Assembly (NCBI GenBank): GCA_017465605.1
Contig: JAFTVW010000021.1
Span: 1-39,609 of the forward strand
Length of the DNA: 39,609 nucleotides
Reading direction: 5' to 3'
From: Alistipes sp.
GTDB taxonomy: Bacteria > Bacteroidota > Bacteroidia > Bacteroidales > Rikenellaceae
The position numbers and the translations under genes are program-made. The notes below the pieces were generated by a model, which was not told where the DNA came from, ran no database searches, and saw only the letters and a list, made by a program, of their open reading frames with translations. Below, piece after piece: positions 7,942 to 15,475 of this stretch. Position 1 is the stretch's first letter. Every line of letters begins with the position of its first letter.

Positions 7942-8718
7942 ATGAACATACTTATAGTAGAGGACGAAACAGCTGCTGCTGTAAACCTCAAAGCAATACT
8001 TCGCAATATATTACCAGCGCACAATATTCTTGGCGTTTTGGAGACCATAGAGGAGACCGTAGAGTATTTTCAAGACAAAAATAGCACTCGCCCCGACCTT
8101 GTATTTATGGATATACATTTGGCTGATGGCGAATCGTTTAGGATATTTGACTCGGTTGAGATTGACTCACCCATAATTTTCACAACGGCATATGATGAGT
8201 ATGCGTTGCGAGCTTTCAAGGTCAATAGCATTGACTATATCCTAAAACCAATCAAGACCGATGAGTTGCAACGTGCATTGGACAAATTCACCCGTCTGAG
8301 TAGTACCGAGAAGAACAACTATCAAGATCGCATAGAGACGATGATAGAGAACTCGCGCCAAGAGCATCAGCGGGTATTTTTGGTACACTTCAAGGATAAA
8401 ATCATTCCGCTCAACATCGACGATGTGGCCTACTTCTACACCTCAAACGAGAAGGTTACAGCTCTCACGTTCAAAGGAGAGCGATATGTGGTTGACCGCA
8501 CGTTGGAAACCCTGCAAGGAAGCCTCCCCGAAGATGAATTCTTCCGTGCTAATCGCCAATTTATTGTCGCAAGAAAAGCTGTGAAAGACATTGCTGTATG
8601 GTTTGGTAGCCGCCTATCGCTCAACCTTACGGTGGAGATACCTGAAAAGATTATCATCAGCAAGGCGCGTGTCCCCGAATTCAAGCAGTGGCTTCTGTCG
8701 GTTCACCCCGCAAATTAG
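7942..8718 (+). CDS. LytTR-family response regulator
   Basis: A 258-residue regulator. ATG 7942 is chosen over a TTG six bases upstream because it gives the canonical receiver start MNILIVEDE. The receiver domain (1-120) has the acidic pocket ED at 7-8, the phospho-acceptor D57 (FMDIHLADGE) and the Lys of ILKPI. The LytTR DNA-binding domain (about 150-250) includes DVAYFYTSNEK and FFRANRQFIV. LytTR regulators bind paired short direct repeats at promoters. It is the cognate partner of the LytS-like kinase upstream. Plausible targets are the two downstream genes encoding the Gln/Gly-rich periplasmic protein and the outer-membrane barrel; this is inference from position. Confidence 0.93.
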   Translation: MNILIVEDETAAAVNLKAILRNILPAHNILGVLETIEETVEYFQDKNSTRPDLVFMDIHLADGESFRIFDSVEIDSPIIFTTAYDEYALRAFKVNSIDYILKPIKTDELQRALDKFTRLSSTEKNNYQDRIETMIENSRQEHQRVFLVHFKDKIIPLNIDDVAYFYTSNEKVTALTFKGERYVVDRTLETLQGSLPEDEFFRANRQFIVARKAVKDIAVWFGSRLSLNLTVEIPEKIIISKARVPEFKQWLLSVHPAN

Positions 8719-8747
8719 GCGATTCACCCCCACTTTTTACACAATTT

Positions 8748-8775
8748 ACCGACGCTTAGGTGTCGGTATTTTTAT
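8748..8775 (+). terminator. Terminator after the two-component operon
   Basis: ACCGAC (8748-8753) pairs with GTCGGT (8762-8767), followed by a T-rich run. It separates the LytTR regulator from the next gene. Confidence 0.6.
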
Positions 8776-8782
8776 TTTACAT

Positions 8783-8790
8783 TAAATTTG
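8783..8790 (+). promoter_or_regulatory. -7 box TAAATTTG for the Gln/Gly-rich protein
   Basis: TAAATTTG matches TAnnTTTG and lies 35 bases before the ATG at 8826 and just after the terminator of the preceding operon. No clear -33 TTTG is seen at the expected distance. Confidence 0.5.
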
Positions 8791-8825
8791 CAATAGAGAA
8801 AGTAGTTTTAATTAATATAAAAGTG

Positions 8826-9377
8826 ATGAAAAAGTTTCAAATATTTACAATTGTTGCGGCTCTAATTTTCGGTGTTGATGCCTATGCTCAACAACAAGGC
8901 GGAGCTAACGGTCAAGCACCTCAGCAACGTAGCCAAGCAGGAAATGGCGGTATGCGTGGCCAGCGAGGAGGTATGCGCCAACAGATGAAGCCAGAAGATT
9001 TGGCAAAGCAACAGACAGACATTATCGCCGATTGGATTGATATGAACGATGCTCAAAAGCAGGAGGTGTATAATATGTACCTTGCAACTGCAAAAGAGCA
9101 GCAGACAATGTACGAGGAGCAGATGAAGCTTATGCAGGCCATTCGCCAAAAGCAACAAGCCTTGCAGGCAAAGCAGGAGGAGCAACTCAAAGCCATTGTC
9201 GGCGATAAGAAGTATGAGAAATACCAGAAGCAAAAGCAAGCTCAGATGGAGCGTATGCAGCAGCGTATGCAGCAGATGCGTCAAGCTCAACAACAAGGCG
9301 GCAGCTTTGGTGAGCAGGGCGGTGGCCAGCGTAGCGGAGGCGACGATGGCGGCTTCGGTGGAAATTCAGAGTTCTAA
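8826..9377 (+). CDS. Gln/Gly-rich Spy/CpxP-like (DUF4890-like) periplasmic protein
   Basis: A 183-residue protein. ATG 8826 is chosen because it starts a typical signal peptide ending AYAQ (residues 1-19). Three parts are visible: a low-complexity Gln/Gly/Arg segment (20-55), a charged helical core of about 95 residues starting MKPEDLAKQQTDIIADW, and a Gly-rich tail (about 162-183). The core has the spacing of the Spy/CpxP and DUF4890 families (Met/Gln-rich long helices, DAQKQEVYNMY, KKYEKYQKQKQ), which act as periplasmic chaperones or stress sensors in studied cases. Assignment is by pattern only. It lies between a two-component system and a Gly-rich outer-membrane barrel, suggesting an envelope-related unit. 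Confidence 0.6.
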   Translation: MKKFQIFTIVAALIFGVDAYAQQQGGANGQAPQQRSQAGNGGMRGQRGGMRQQMKPEDLAKQQTDIIADWIDMNDAQKQEVYNMYLATAKEQQTMYEEQMKLMQAIRQKQQALQAKQEEQLKAIVGDKKYEKYQKQKQAQMERMQQRMQQMRQAQQQGGSFGEQGGGQRSGGDDGGFGGNSEF

Positions 9378-9446
9378 ACCTTAACCGAGTTAGAATTCTT
9401 ACAGTATCCATTAAAGGGCAGTAATGGAATTAGGTTGTTTTTCGGA

Positions 9447-9478
9447 GGGGTGTCAGCGTCAGTTGACACCCCGTTTTT
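9447..9478 (+). terminator. Strong rho-independent terminator
   Basis: GGGGTGTCA (9447-9455) and TGACACCCC (9464-9472) make a perfect 9-bp stem with an 8-base loop, followed by G and five T. It ends the Gln/Gly-rich protein transcript. Confidence 0.85.
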
Positions 9479-9496
9479 GTCATTTCACCCCATTTT

Positions 9497-9528
9497 TTAT
9501 TGTCTTAGACAATAATTGTATATCTTTG
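9497..9528 (+). promoter_or_regulatory. Promoter with 19-bp palindromic operator for the OMP gene
   Basis: TTG at 9500-9502 and TATCTTTG at 9521-9528 form a Bacteroidetes promoter with an 18-bp spacer. A perfect 9-1-9 palindrome, TTATTGTCTTAGACAATAA (9497-9515), covers the -33 element, a placement typical of repressor or activator sites. The start codon at 9635 leaves a leader of about 100 bases. Confidence 0.65.
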
Positions 9529-9634
9529 CGCGATTTTATTTGGAACGTAGGGTTTGGCCTCGTGTTTACTTGCGAAATATGGTCAAATCAAAGTGACAGA
9601 AAATAATTAACAACTAACATAATCAACAGAAAGA

Positions 9635-12529
9635 ATGAAAAAGTTATTAAGTACCTTTCTTTTCATTTGCATCACAACAGCCTCGTTTGCACAGAGCGGC
9701 AAGGCTACTGCTACCATCATCGATGCCAAAACCAAAGAGGGCATCGCAGGTGCAGTGGTAGAGCTAACTTCGGTGGCTAACCCCGAAAAAGTTAAGCAAT
9801 ACGTCTCTGGATTTGCTGGTAAAACCGCAATTGCCACAACCAAATATGGCGAGTACGACGTTGTTGTATCGTTCCTCGGATATGAGGATACAAAGATTCG
9901 CGTCAAGATTGATGCAGCCAACAAAAATTTGGGAAACATTGAGATTTCGGAGTCGGCTACCAAGATTGACGCCGTAGTCAAGGAGGTGCAGGCTATTCGT
10001 GCTTCACAGAAGGGTGACACGGTAAGCTACAATGCCGCAGCATACAAAGTGACAAGCGATGCTGACGTAGAGGGCCTTTTGAAGAAGATGCCCGGCATTA
10101 CAGTATCAAACGGCACAGTAGAGGCTCAGGGTGAGACAATTCAGAAGGTGTTTGTCGATGGAAAAGAGTTCTTTGGCGAGGACGTTACAACTGCCATCAA
10201 TTCACTTCCAGCACAAGCCGTAAAGAGTGTTCAGGTTTACAACAAGCTCAGCGACAATGCTGAGTTCTCGGGTCGTGACGATGGCGAGAGCTACAAAGCA
10301 CTCAACATCACCACCCACGAAAATATGCGTCAGGGAGTGTTCGGTAAGCTCTATGCCGCATACGGATACCAGCCCGAAACCGATGAGATTACCAGCGAAC
10401 ACAAATACACCGCTGGTGGTAATGTAAACTATTTCAACGGTGCACATCGTCTGTCGTTGATTGGTATGGCAAATAACATCAATCAGCAAAACTTCTCATT
10501 CGAGGATATCCTCGGCGTTGCCGGTGGCGGGGGCGGCGGGGGCGGCGGCGGAATGGGTCGCGGAATGGGCCAGTATATGGTACGCCCACAGAGTGGAGTT
10601 GCCCGCGTGGGAGCTATCGGCGTGAACTACTCGGCTACTTGGGGTGAGAACGATAAGTTGAAGTTGCAGGCGTTCTATATGTACAACCGCTCACGCACAA
10701 AGAACCTCTCACAACTAACACGTTGGTATGAGGCTCCACTTGAAGATCTAGGAACATTGGAGCAGTCGGGCTACTCTGACAATTCAAACTACAACCACCG
10801 TTTCAACGCTCGCGTAGATTGGCGCATATCGGAGAATCAGTCGCTTATGTCGCGTACAAATTTCAGTATGCAGTCATACGACCCATTCAGTTCGACAGAG
10901 GGTTTACAGCAAGGAGCCGACCTCTATAACATTATCCGTAGTGGAAGTGCTGGCGACAATCACGGTTTTAACTTCTTTGAGTTCTTGCAGTATCGCCTTA
11001 AACTGAGCGAGAATGGCCGTATGATGACTATCGATGGTCGCGTAAGTTACCGCGAAAACGAGAACGATTCTCGTAGCCACTCAAACCAGCAGACTATCAA
11101 GAACGCTGATGGCACATACTCTCCACTGCTCCGCTATTTGAGCAATGATTCAAACTCTGACAATTTGGGATTGAATGCAGCGGTAAACTATGCAGAGCCT
11201 ATCTCGAAGAGTTCACAAATCACTCTGCGCTATGATTTGGGTTACACTGGTCAGCAGAGCAAGCGTAACACGTTCAACTTCGGTAACGACGAGAGTTATA
11301 CAAACGGCACACTCGACCCTGCCCTCTCGAATCGCTACACAAGTGATTACACAACTCACCGCGTAGGCCCGGGTTATAGCTTTACAAAGGAGCGCAACAC
11401 TTTGGTATTGAACCTTAGCTATCAATACTCTACACTCAACGGTCAGGTAGAGGCTGCACAAACTCAGCCTATCAAGCGTTCTTACAACGACTTCACCTAC
11501 TTCTTGATGGGTAATTTCAATATCAACCAGCAGAACTCTATCCGCCTGTTTGTGATGTCGTACACCAATAATCCCAGCATTCAGCAGTTGAACGGTATTC
11601 TTGACATCTCAGACTCGCAGTATGTATCGAGCGGTAATGAGCACTTGGACCCCGGCTATTCACACAATATCAACTTCCACTACAACCACACCAACTTGGA
11701 GAAGGGTCGTACGTTTATGTGGATGTTCTCATTGCGTGGTGCGCAGAACTACATCTCTCAGAGTCTCTACACAGGTAACAACATTCCTCAGGCCGTAGTT
11801 GATGAGATTGGCTCGAAGCCAATTCAATACTCTACATACGCCAATGTTGATGGTTACAAGAGCCTCCGCACCCACATCAGCTATGGTATTCCAATCAACC
11901 CCATCAAGTGCAACTTCAACATTATGGGAGGTGTAAACTACTCAGACACACCATCGCTTGTGAATGGCGAAAAGAATATGGCAAGCAATATGGGCTACGA
12001 TGCTCGCGTGGTATTGGGCAGCAACATCTCGGAAAATATCGACTTCACTATCTCGTGGAATGGTGCTTACCACGTCGCTGAAAACTCGTTGGCAACTCGC
12101 GGAGGAAAGAACGAGTATTTCAACCACTCGGCTCAGGCATCGCTCAAAACCATCTTCTGGAAAGGCTTTACATTTACGGCAAGTGCAAACTATATGCAGA
12201 ACATTGGTTACACCAACGACTATAACGACACCTACACCATCTGCAACGCTGGTATCGGTAAAAAGTTATTCAAGAATAAGTTGGGCGAGATTATGTTGGG
12301 CGTAAACGATATATTCAACCAGAATACTTCGTTTGCTCGTGCAACAGGTTCGGGTTACACCCAAAACTCTTGGAATAGCGTAATTGGCCGTTATTACACC
12401 GTGCAATTCACCTACAACCTCCGTGTATTCGGCAAGAAGGGCTCTCGCAATTTGGCCGATTACGGTATTATGGAGGGCGGTAATGCAGGTGGTCGCCGAA
12501 TGGGTCCTCCAATGGGTGGCCCTCGCTAA
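9635..12529 (+). CDS. Large outer-membrane beta-barrel protein (TonB-dependent-receptor-like)
   Basis: A 964-residue protein with a signal peptide (1-20, SFAQ). It has a CarboxypepD_reg-like domain (about 22-105) and a plug-like region (about 140-228: VEGLLKKMPGITVSNG, VFVDGKEFFGED). A beta-barrel of about 700 residues of the OMP_b-brl_3 type follows. A run of ten glycines (297-306) and the Gly/Met/Arg-rich flank MGRGMGQ interrupt the end of the plug; a second Gly/Pro/Arg-rich segment forms the C-terminus. No SusD partner is present, so it is not a classical SusC. Ligand unknown. It has its own promoter with a palindrome and its own terminator. Position suggests control by the LytS/LytTR pair upstream. 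Confidence 0.88.
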   Translation: MKKLLSTFLFICITTASFAQSGKATATIIDAKTKEGIAGAVVELTSVANPEKVKQYVSGFAGKTAIATTKYGEYDVVVSFLGYEDTKIRVKIDAANKNLGNIEISESATKIDAVVKEVQAIRASQKGDTVSYNAAAYKVTSDADVEGLLKKMPGITVSNGTVEAQGETIQKVFVDGKEFFGEDVTTAINSLPAQAVKSVQVYNKLSDNAEFSGRDDGESYKALNITTHENMRQGVFGKLYAAYGYQPETDEITSEHKYTAGGNVNYFNGAHRLSLIGMANNINQQNFSFEDILGVAGGGGGGGGGGMGRGMGQYMVRPQSGVARVGAIGVNYSATWGENDKLKLQAFYMYNRSRTKNLSQLTRWYEAPLEDLGTLEQSGYSDNSNYNHRFNARVDWRISENQSLMSRTNFSMQSYDPFSSTEGLQQGADLYNIIRSGSAGDNHGFNFFEFLQYRLKLSENGRMMTIDGRVSYRENENDSRSHSNQQTIKNADGTYSPLLRYLSNDSNSDNLGLNAAVNYAEPISKSSQITLRYDLGYTGQQSKRNTFNFGNDESYTNGTLDPALSNRYTSDYTTHRVGPGYSFTKERNTLVLNLSYQYSTLNGQVEAAQTQPIKRSYNDFTYFLMGNFNINQQNSIRLFVMSYTNNPSIQQLNGILDISDSQYVSSGNEHLDPGYSHNINFHYNHTNLEKGRTFMWMFSLRGAQNYISQSLYTGNNIPQAVVDEIGSKPIQYSTYANVDGYKSLRTHISYGIPINPIKCNFNIMGGVNYSDTPSLVNGEKNMASNMGYDARVVLGSNISENIDFTISWNGAYHVAENSLATRGGKNEYFNHSAQASLKTIFWKGFTFTASANYMQNIGYTNDYNDTYTICNAGIGKKLFKNKLGEIMLGVNDIFNQNTSFARATGSGYTQNSWNSVIGRYYTVQFTYNLRVFGKKGSRNLADYGIMEGGNAGGRRMGPPMGGPR

Positions 12530-12578
12530 TGGGTGTTGCTAAATTAATAGCAAACGTACTATTCGACAATAAATCACA

Positions 12579-12623
12579 AAATAGCCATCGGTCTTGAAAT
12601 ATAGGCTGATGGCTATTTGTTTT
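12579..12623 (+). terminator. Terminator of the 964-residue OMP gene
   Basis: AAATAGCCATC (12579-12589) pairs perfectly with GATGGCTATTT (12608-12618), followed by GTTTTT. It lies about 50 bases after the stop. Confidence 0.8.
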
Positions 12624-12709
12624 TAACATTTTACATATATTTTTTACGCTAATATCCGAATATCTTACTTATCCGATACCAATTGCCACTTTCAATTCTC
12701 GAAAAATTC

Positions 12710-12740
12710 TTTGCAATACGCTACTTTTTTGTTACTTTTA
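12710..12740 (+). promoter_or_regulatory. Promoter of the first GH78 gene
   Basis: TTTG (12710-12713), a 19-bp spacer and TACTTTTA (12733-12740) fit the Bacteroidetes pattern, with A in place of the final G of the -7 box. The ATG is at 12765. Confidence 0.55.
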
Positions 12741-12764
12741 CACATCAACTCTAAAACGTGATTT

Positions 12765-15053
12765 ATGACAAAGTACATATTGCGAGGATTTATACTGCTG
12801 ATTGCTATCTCATTGCAGCTAAATACATCGGCTCAGAATAGAGCAACAGGGCTAATGACCGACCTTGTCAACGATGCAGGAGCGTTATATCAAAATGGAT
12901 ATCGTATTGATAAAACAATGGCAGAGCTGAACGACAACAGTTTTGCTGATTACCAATTTGCCGCTATACGTTCATCACGCCCCACATTTTCGTGGATTGT
13001 GCCACAGGGTGAAGGGCAGCACAATGTTGTTCAGCGTACTTATCAAATCGCAATTGACGACAACCCTGTCGATGCTGCTAATCACGCAGGTAAGATATGG
13101 AATAGCGGCCGCCAAAAAAGATCTCAATCAATAGCAGTGGCCTACGGTGGAGCAGACCTTCAACCCAACAAAACATACTATTGGAGTGTAAAGGTTGCAA
13201 CAAACCGCTCACAAGGCGAGTGGTCGGAAACAGAGAGTTTTCGCACCGCATCGAATCTGAAACCCTACTCCGTATCCTTCCGCCCTCAGATTCGCAAGAA
13301 GGAGTTGCCAACAGTAATTCGTAAAACCTACCCACAGACCACATTTATCGACTTTGGTCGCGCCTCGTTCTGCTCGCTGGAACTCACATTAGAGAGTCCA
13401 CGCGACAACGACACCATATATGTAGCAATTGGCGAGGATTGCAAAGATGGTCGAGTAAATAGCCAGCCACACGGAACTGTGCGCTACTATCGTTATGCCC
13501 TACCGCTACGCAAAGGTCGTCACACCTACCCTATCATTCCTGCTCACGACAAACGTAACACAGGCCCACAGGCCGTACTAATGCCCGACTACATAGGCGA
13601 GGTTGCGCCAATGCGATATTGCCAAATTGATGGATATACAGGCACTCTTTCACAACAAGATATTGTGCGTCATACAGCCATATATCCGTTTGATTACTCA
13701 GCCGCATATTTCAACAGCGACAACGCCGAGCTCAATTCAATTTGGGAGTTATGTAAATATACAATCAAGGCCACTTCGGCACTTGGAATATATATTGATG
13801 GCGACCGCGAGCGCATACCCTACGAGGCCGACGCTTTGATTAATCAGCTTTGCCACTACACCACCGACAGAGAGTATGCTATGGCCCGCCGTTCATCGGA
13901 GTATCTGCTTGACCACCCAACGTGGCCGACAGAGTGGATATTGCAAGCATTAATCATTGCGTGGAACGATTACATCTACACTGGCGACAAACGCTCCATA
14001 GAAGCCAATTACGACATTCTGAAAGCCCGCACCCTGCAATCGCTACGCCGCGAAAACGGACTTATATCAACTACCGACGACAAGGTACGAAGCGACGAGT
14101 TCCGCAAGATGATTCGTTTTTCGGGCAAGATTCGTGACATCGTGGATTGGCCTCGTCGCGGCGAGTGGCAACACGGTGAGGACGATGGTTATCAATTAAC
14201 CGACTATAACACCGTTGTCAACGCATTCCACTATCGTGCATTATCACTTTTGCAGCAGATGGCCCAGCTCACCAGTCGCAAAACCGAGGCCGAGCAGTTA
14301 AAAGCCGAATGCGAAAAGTTATACAACGACTTTAACGCAAATTTCTACGACTCCGAGGAAGGTCTATATCGTGATGGTATTGGCTCCAATCACCACTCCC
14401 TGCACGCCAACCATTTCCCGTTGGCACTCGGTTTGGTACCTGAATCTCGCACAGAGCAGATACTCAAATATATCCGTTCTCGCGGAATGGTGTGCAGTGT
14501 CTATGCCGCACAATTCCTAATGGAAGCCATTTATGAATCGGGCGACGATGATTACGGCCTACAAATGCTCACCAAACAAGATGAGCGCAGTTGGTACAAT
14601 ATGGTACGCAACAACGCCACAATCACTTACGAGGCGTGGGACAACAAATTCAAGCCCAATCAGGATTGGAATCACGCGTGGGGTGCCGCTCCTGCCAACA
14701 TTATTCCACGCTACGTTGTGGGCGTAAGGCCCACCGAAGCGGGTTTTGCGAGTATGGTCATTGCACCGCAAAACTCTTCGCTGAAACAGGTTGAGGCTGT
14801 GATGCCAACAATAAGAGGTAGCGTGGAGGTTGATATTCACAACACCTCAGAAAGCTACACCCTCTCGCTCAACATTCCGGCCAACACGACAGCCGAAGTA
14901 TCGCTACCCGCATCGGAAAAGCTCTCAGATTCGGCCCAGCTCAGTATAAATGGTCGCAAAATAAAGTTGCACCGTACTGCCAAAAACCGTATCGACTGCG
15001 GCAAATTAGGTTCAGGCTCTTGGCAAATCAAGCTCGATTACAGCTCAAAATAG
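12765..15053 (+). CDS. Exported alpha-L-rhamnosidase-like protein, GH78
   Basis: A 762-residue protein with a signal peptide (1-23, TSAQ). An N-terminal Fn3-like domain (about 65-165) and a beta-sandwich (about 170-310) precede an (alpha/alpha)6 six-hairpin domain (about 315-670) and a C-terminal beta-sandwich (about 675-762). The segment DGDRERIPYEADA (345-357) aligns with the GH78 DCPxRERxGWxxD motif that holds the general acid, but Cys-Pro and Gly-Trp are replaced. The end of the barrel, with QDWNHAWGAAP, is typical of rhamnosidases. GH78 enzymes remove terminal alpha-L-rhamnose by inversion. The altered active-site motif means substrate may differ. It is monocistronic or the first gene of the CAZyme cluster; it is separated from the next GH78 by a tRNA. 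Confidence 0.85.
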   Translation: MTKYILRGFILLIAISLQLNTSAQNRATGLMTDLVNDAGALYQNGYRIDKTMAELNDNSFADYQFAAIRSSRPTFSWIVPQGEGQHNVVQRTYQIAIDDNPVDAANHAGKIWNSGRQKRSQSIAVAYGGADLQPNKTYYWSVKVATNRSQGEWSETESFRTASNLKPYSVSFRPQIRKKELPTVIRKTYPQTTFIDFGRASFCSLELTLESPRDNDTIYVAIGEDCKDGRVNSQPHGTVRYYRYALPLRKGRHTYPIIPAHDKRNTGPQAVLMPDYIGEVAPMRYCQIDGYTGTLSQQDIVRHTAIYPFDYSAAYFNSDNAELNSIWELCKYTIKATSALGIYIDGDRERIPYEADALINQLCHYTTDREYAMARRSSEYLLDHPTWPTEWILQALIIAWNDYIYTGDKRSIEANYDILKARTLQSLRRENGLISTTDDKVRSDEFRKMIRFSGKIRDIVDWPRRGEWQHGEDDGYQLTDYNTVVNAFHYRALSLLQQMAQLTSRKTEAEQLKAECEKLYNDFNANFYDSEEGLYRDGIGSNHHSLHANHFPLALGLVPESRTEQILKYIRSRGMVCSVYAAQFLMEAIYESGDDDYGLQMLTKQDERSWYNMVRNNATITYEAWDNKFKPNQDWNHAWGAAPANIIPRYVVGVRPTEAGFASMVIAPQNSSLKQVEAVMPTIRGSVEVDIHNTSESYTLSLNIPANTTAEVSLPASEKLSDSAQLSINGRKIKLHRTAKNRIDCGKLGSGSWQIKLDYSSK

Positions 15054-15093
15054 CAGGTTTTTCGCACTTAGCAGAAAAAAAAGTGTTTTTTTC

Positions 15094-15124
15094 TTTGCAG
15101 AATAAAAATTATATTCTACTTTTG
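15094..15124 (+). promoter_or_regulatory. Promoter of the tRNA-Gln gene
   Basis: TTTG (15094-15097), a 19-bp spacer and TACTTTTG (15117-15124) give a full match to the Bacteroidetes consensus, 24 bases before the mature tRNA 5' end. Confidence 0.75.
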
Positions 15125-15148
15125 CATCGTCAAAAACGACAATGGCAT

Positions 15149-15219
15149 TGGGCTATGGTGTAATGGTAACACTACAGATTCTGGTCCTGTCATTCCAGGT
15201 TCGAATCCTGGTAGCCCAA
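15149..15219 (+). tRNA. tRNA-Gln, anticodon CTG
   Basis: A 71-nt cloverleaf. The acceptor stem is TGGGCTA (15149-15155) with TAGCCCA (15212-15218) and discriminator A15219. The anticodon loop TTCTGGT (15179-15185) has anticodon CTG at 15181-15183. The T arm is CCAGG/TTCGAAT/CCTGG. The anticodon stem ACAGA/CCTGT has one A-C mismatch next to the loop (31-39 position). The 3' CCA is not encoded (A-CAG follows). It reads CAG; a UUG-anticodon tRNA-Gln for CAA would be needed elsewhere. Confidence 0.93.
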
Positions 15220-15237
15220 CAGGAGGCCGAGGGGCCA

Positions 15238-15316
15238 AGAAATCGGAAGGCTGAAAGTTCGGAAGGCGGAAAGTTCGGAAGGCGGAAAAGTCGGAGAGCT
15301 GAGAGTTCGGAAGGTT
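15238..15316 (+). repeat. Purine-rich tandem repeat, 16-bp unit, downstream of tRNA-Gln
   Basis: Two perfect copies of GAAAGTTCGGAAGGCG (15253-15268, 15269-15284) are flanked by degenerate copies before (15238-15252) and after (15285-15300, 15301-15316), with further decayed purine-rich sequence to about 15350. The array lies between the tRNA and its terminator, so it would be transcribed as a 3' trailer. No coding potential is credible. Confidence 0.75.
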
Positions 15317-15353
15317 TGGAGGTCAAGAGGTCGTAAGGCCGAAAGGTCAAAAT

Positions 15354-15385
15354 AAGAGCGGAACATTTTAGTTCTGCTCTTTTTT
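15354..15385 (+). terminator. Terminator of the tRNA-Gln transcript
   Basis: AAGAGCGGAAC (15354-15364) pairs with GTTCTGCTCTT (15371-15381) with one mismatch around a 6-base loop, followed by a T-run to 15385. Confidence 0.8.
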
Positions 15386-15420
15386 GTTTTAGTTCTGCAC
15401 GAAATTTTATAGCCTTTATC

Positions 15421-15451
15421 ACTCTTATTTAAGAGTATTTTGTTAAATTTG
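15421..15451 (+). promoter_or_regulatory. Promoter with 16-bp palindrome for the second GH78 gene
   Basis: TAAATTTG at 15444-15451 matches the -7 box, 25 bases before the ATG at 15476. A perfect 7-2-7 inverted repeat, ACTCTTATTTAAGAGT (15421-15436), covers the -33 region, where no TTTG is visible. This looks like a regulator-binding site. Confidence 0.55.
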
Positions 15452-15475
15452 TACAAAACTAAACAATCATAATAT

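Noticed and set aside
10202-10489. Antisense and shadow open frames inside the large genes (here and in prfA, GH20, GH95).
   Set aside because: They lack start signals and family features and are explained by the codon pattern of the real genes.
10523-10552. Phase variation at the Gly-run codons of the large outer-membrane protein.
   Set aside because: The run mixes ggt, ggc, ggg and gga codons, so it is not a homopolymer; the longest G run is five, and in-frame length change is more likely than frameshift.
9635-12529. SusC of a polysaccharide utilisation locus.
   Set aside because: No SusD follows, and the plug and barrel pattern is of the OMP_b-brl_3 type rather than SusC/RagA.
15142-15336. 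64-residue open frame over the tRNA and tandem repeat.
   Set aside because: It runs through the tRNA-Gln and the low-complexity array; no family resemblance.
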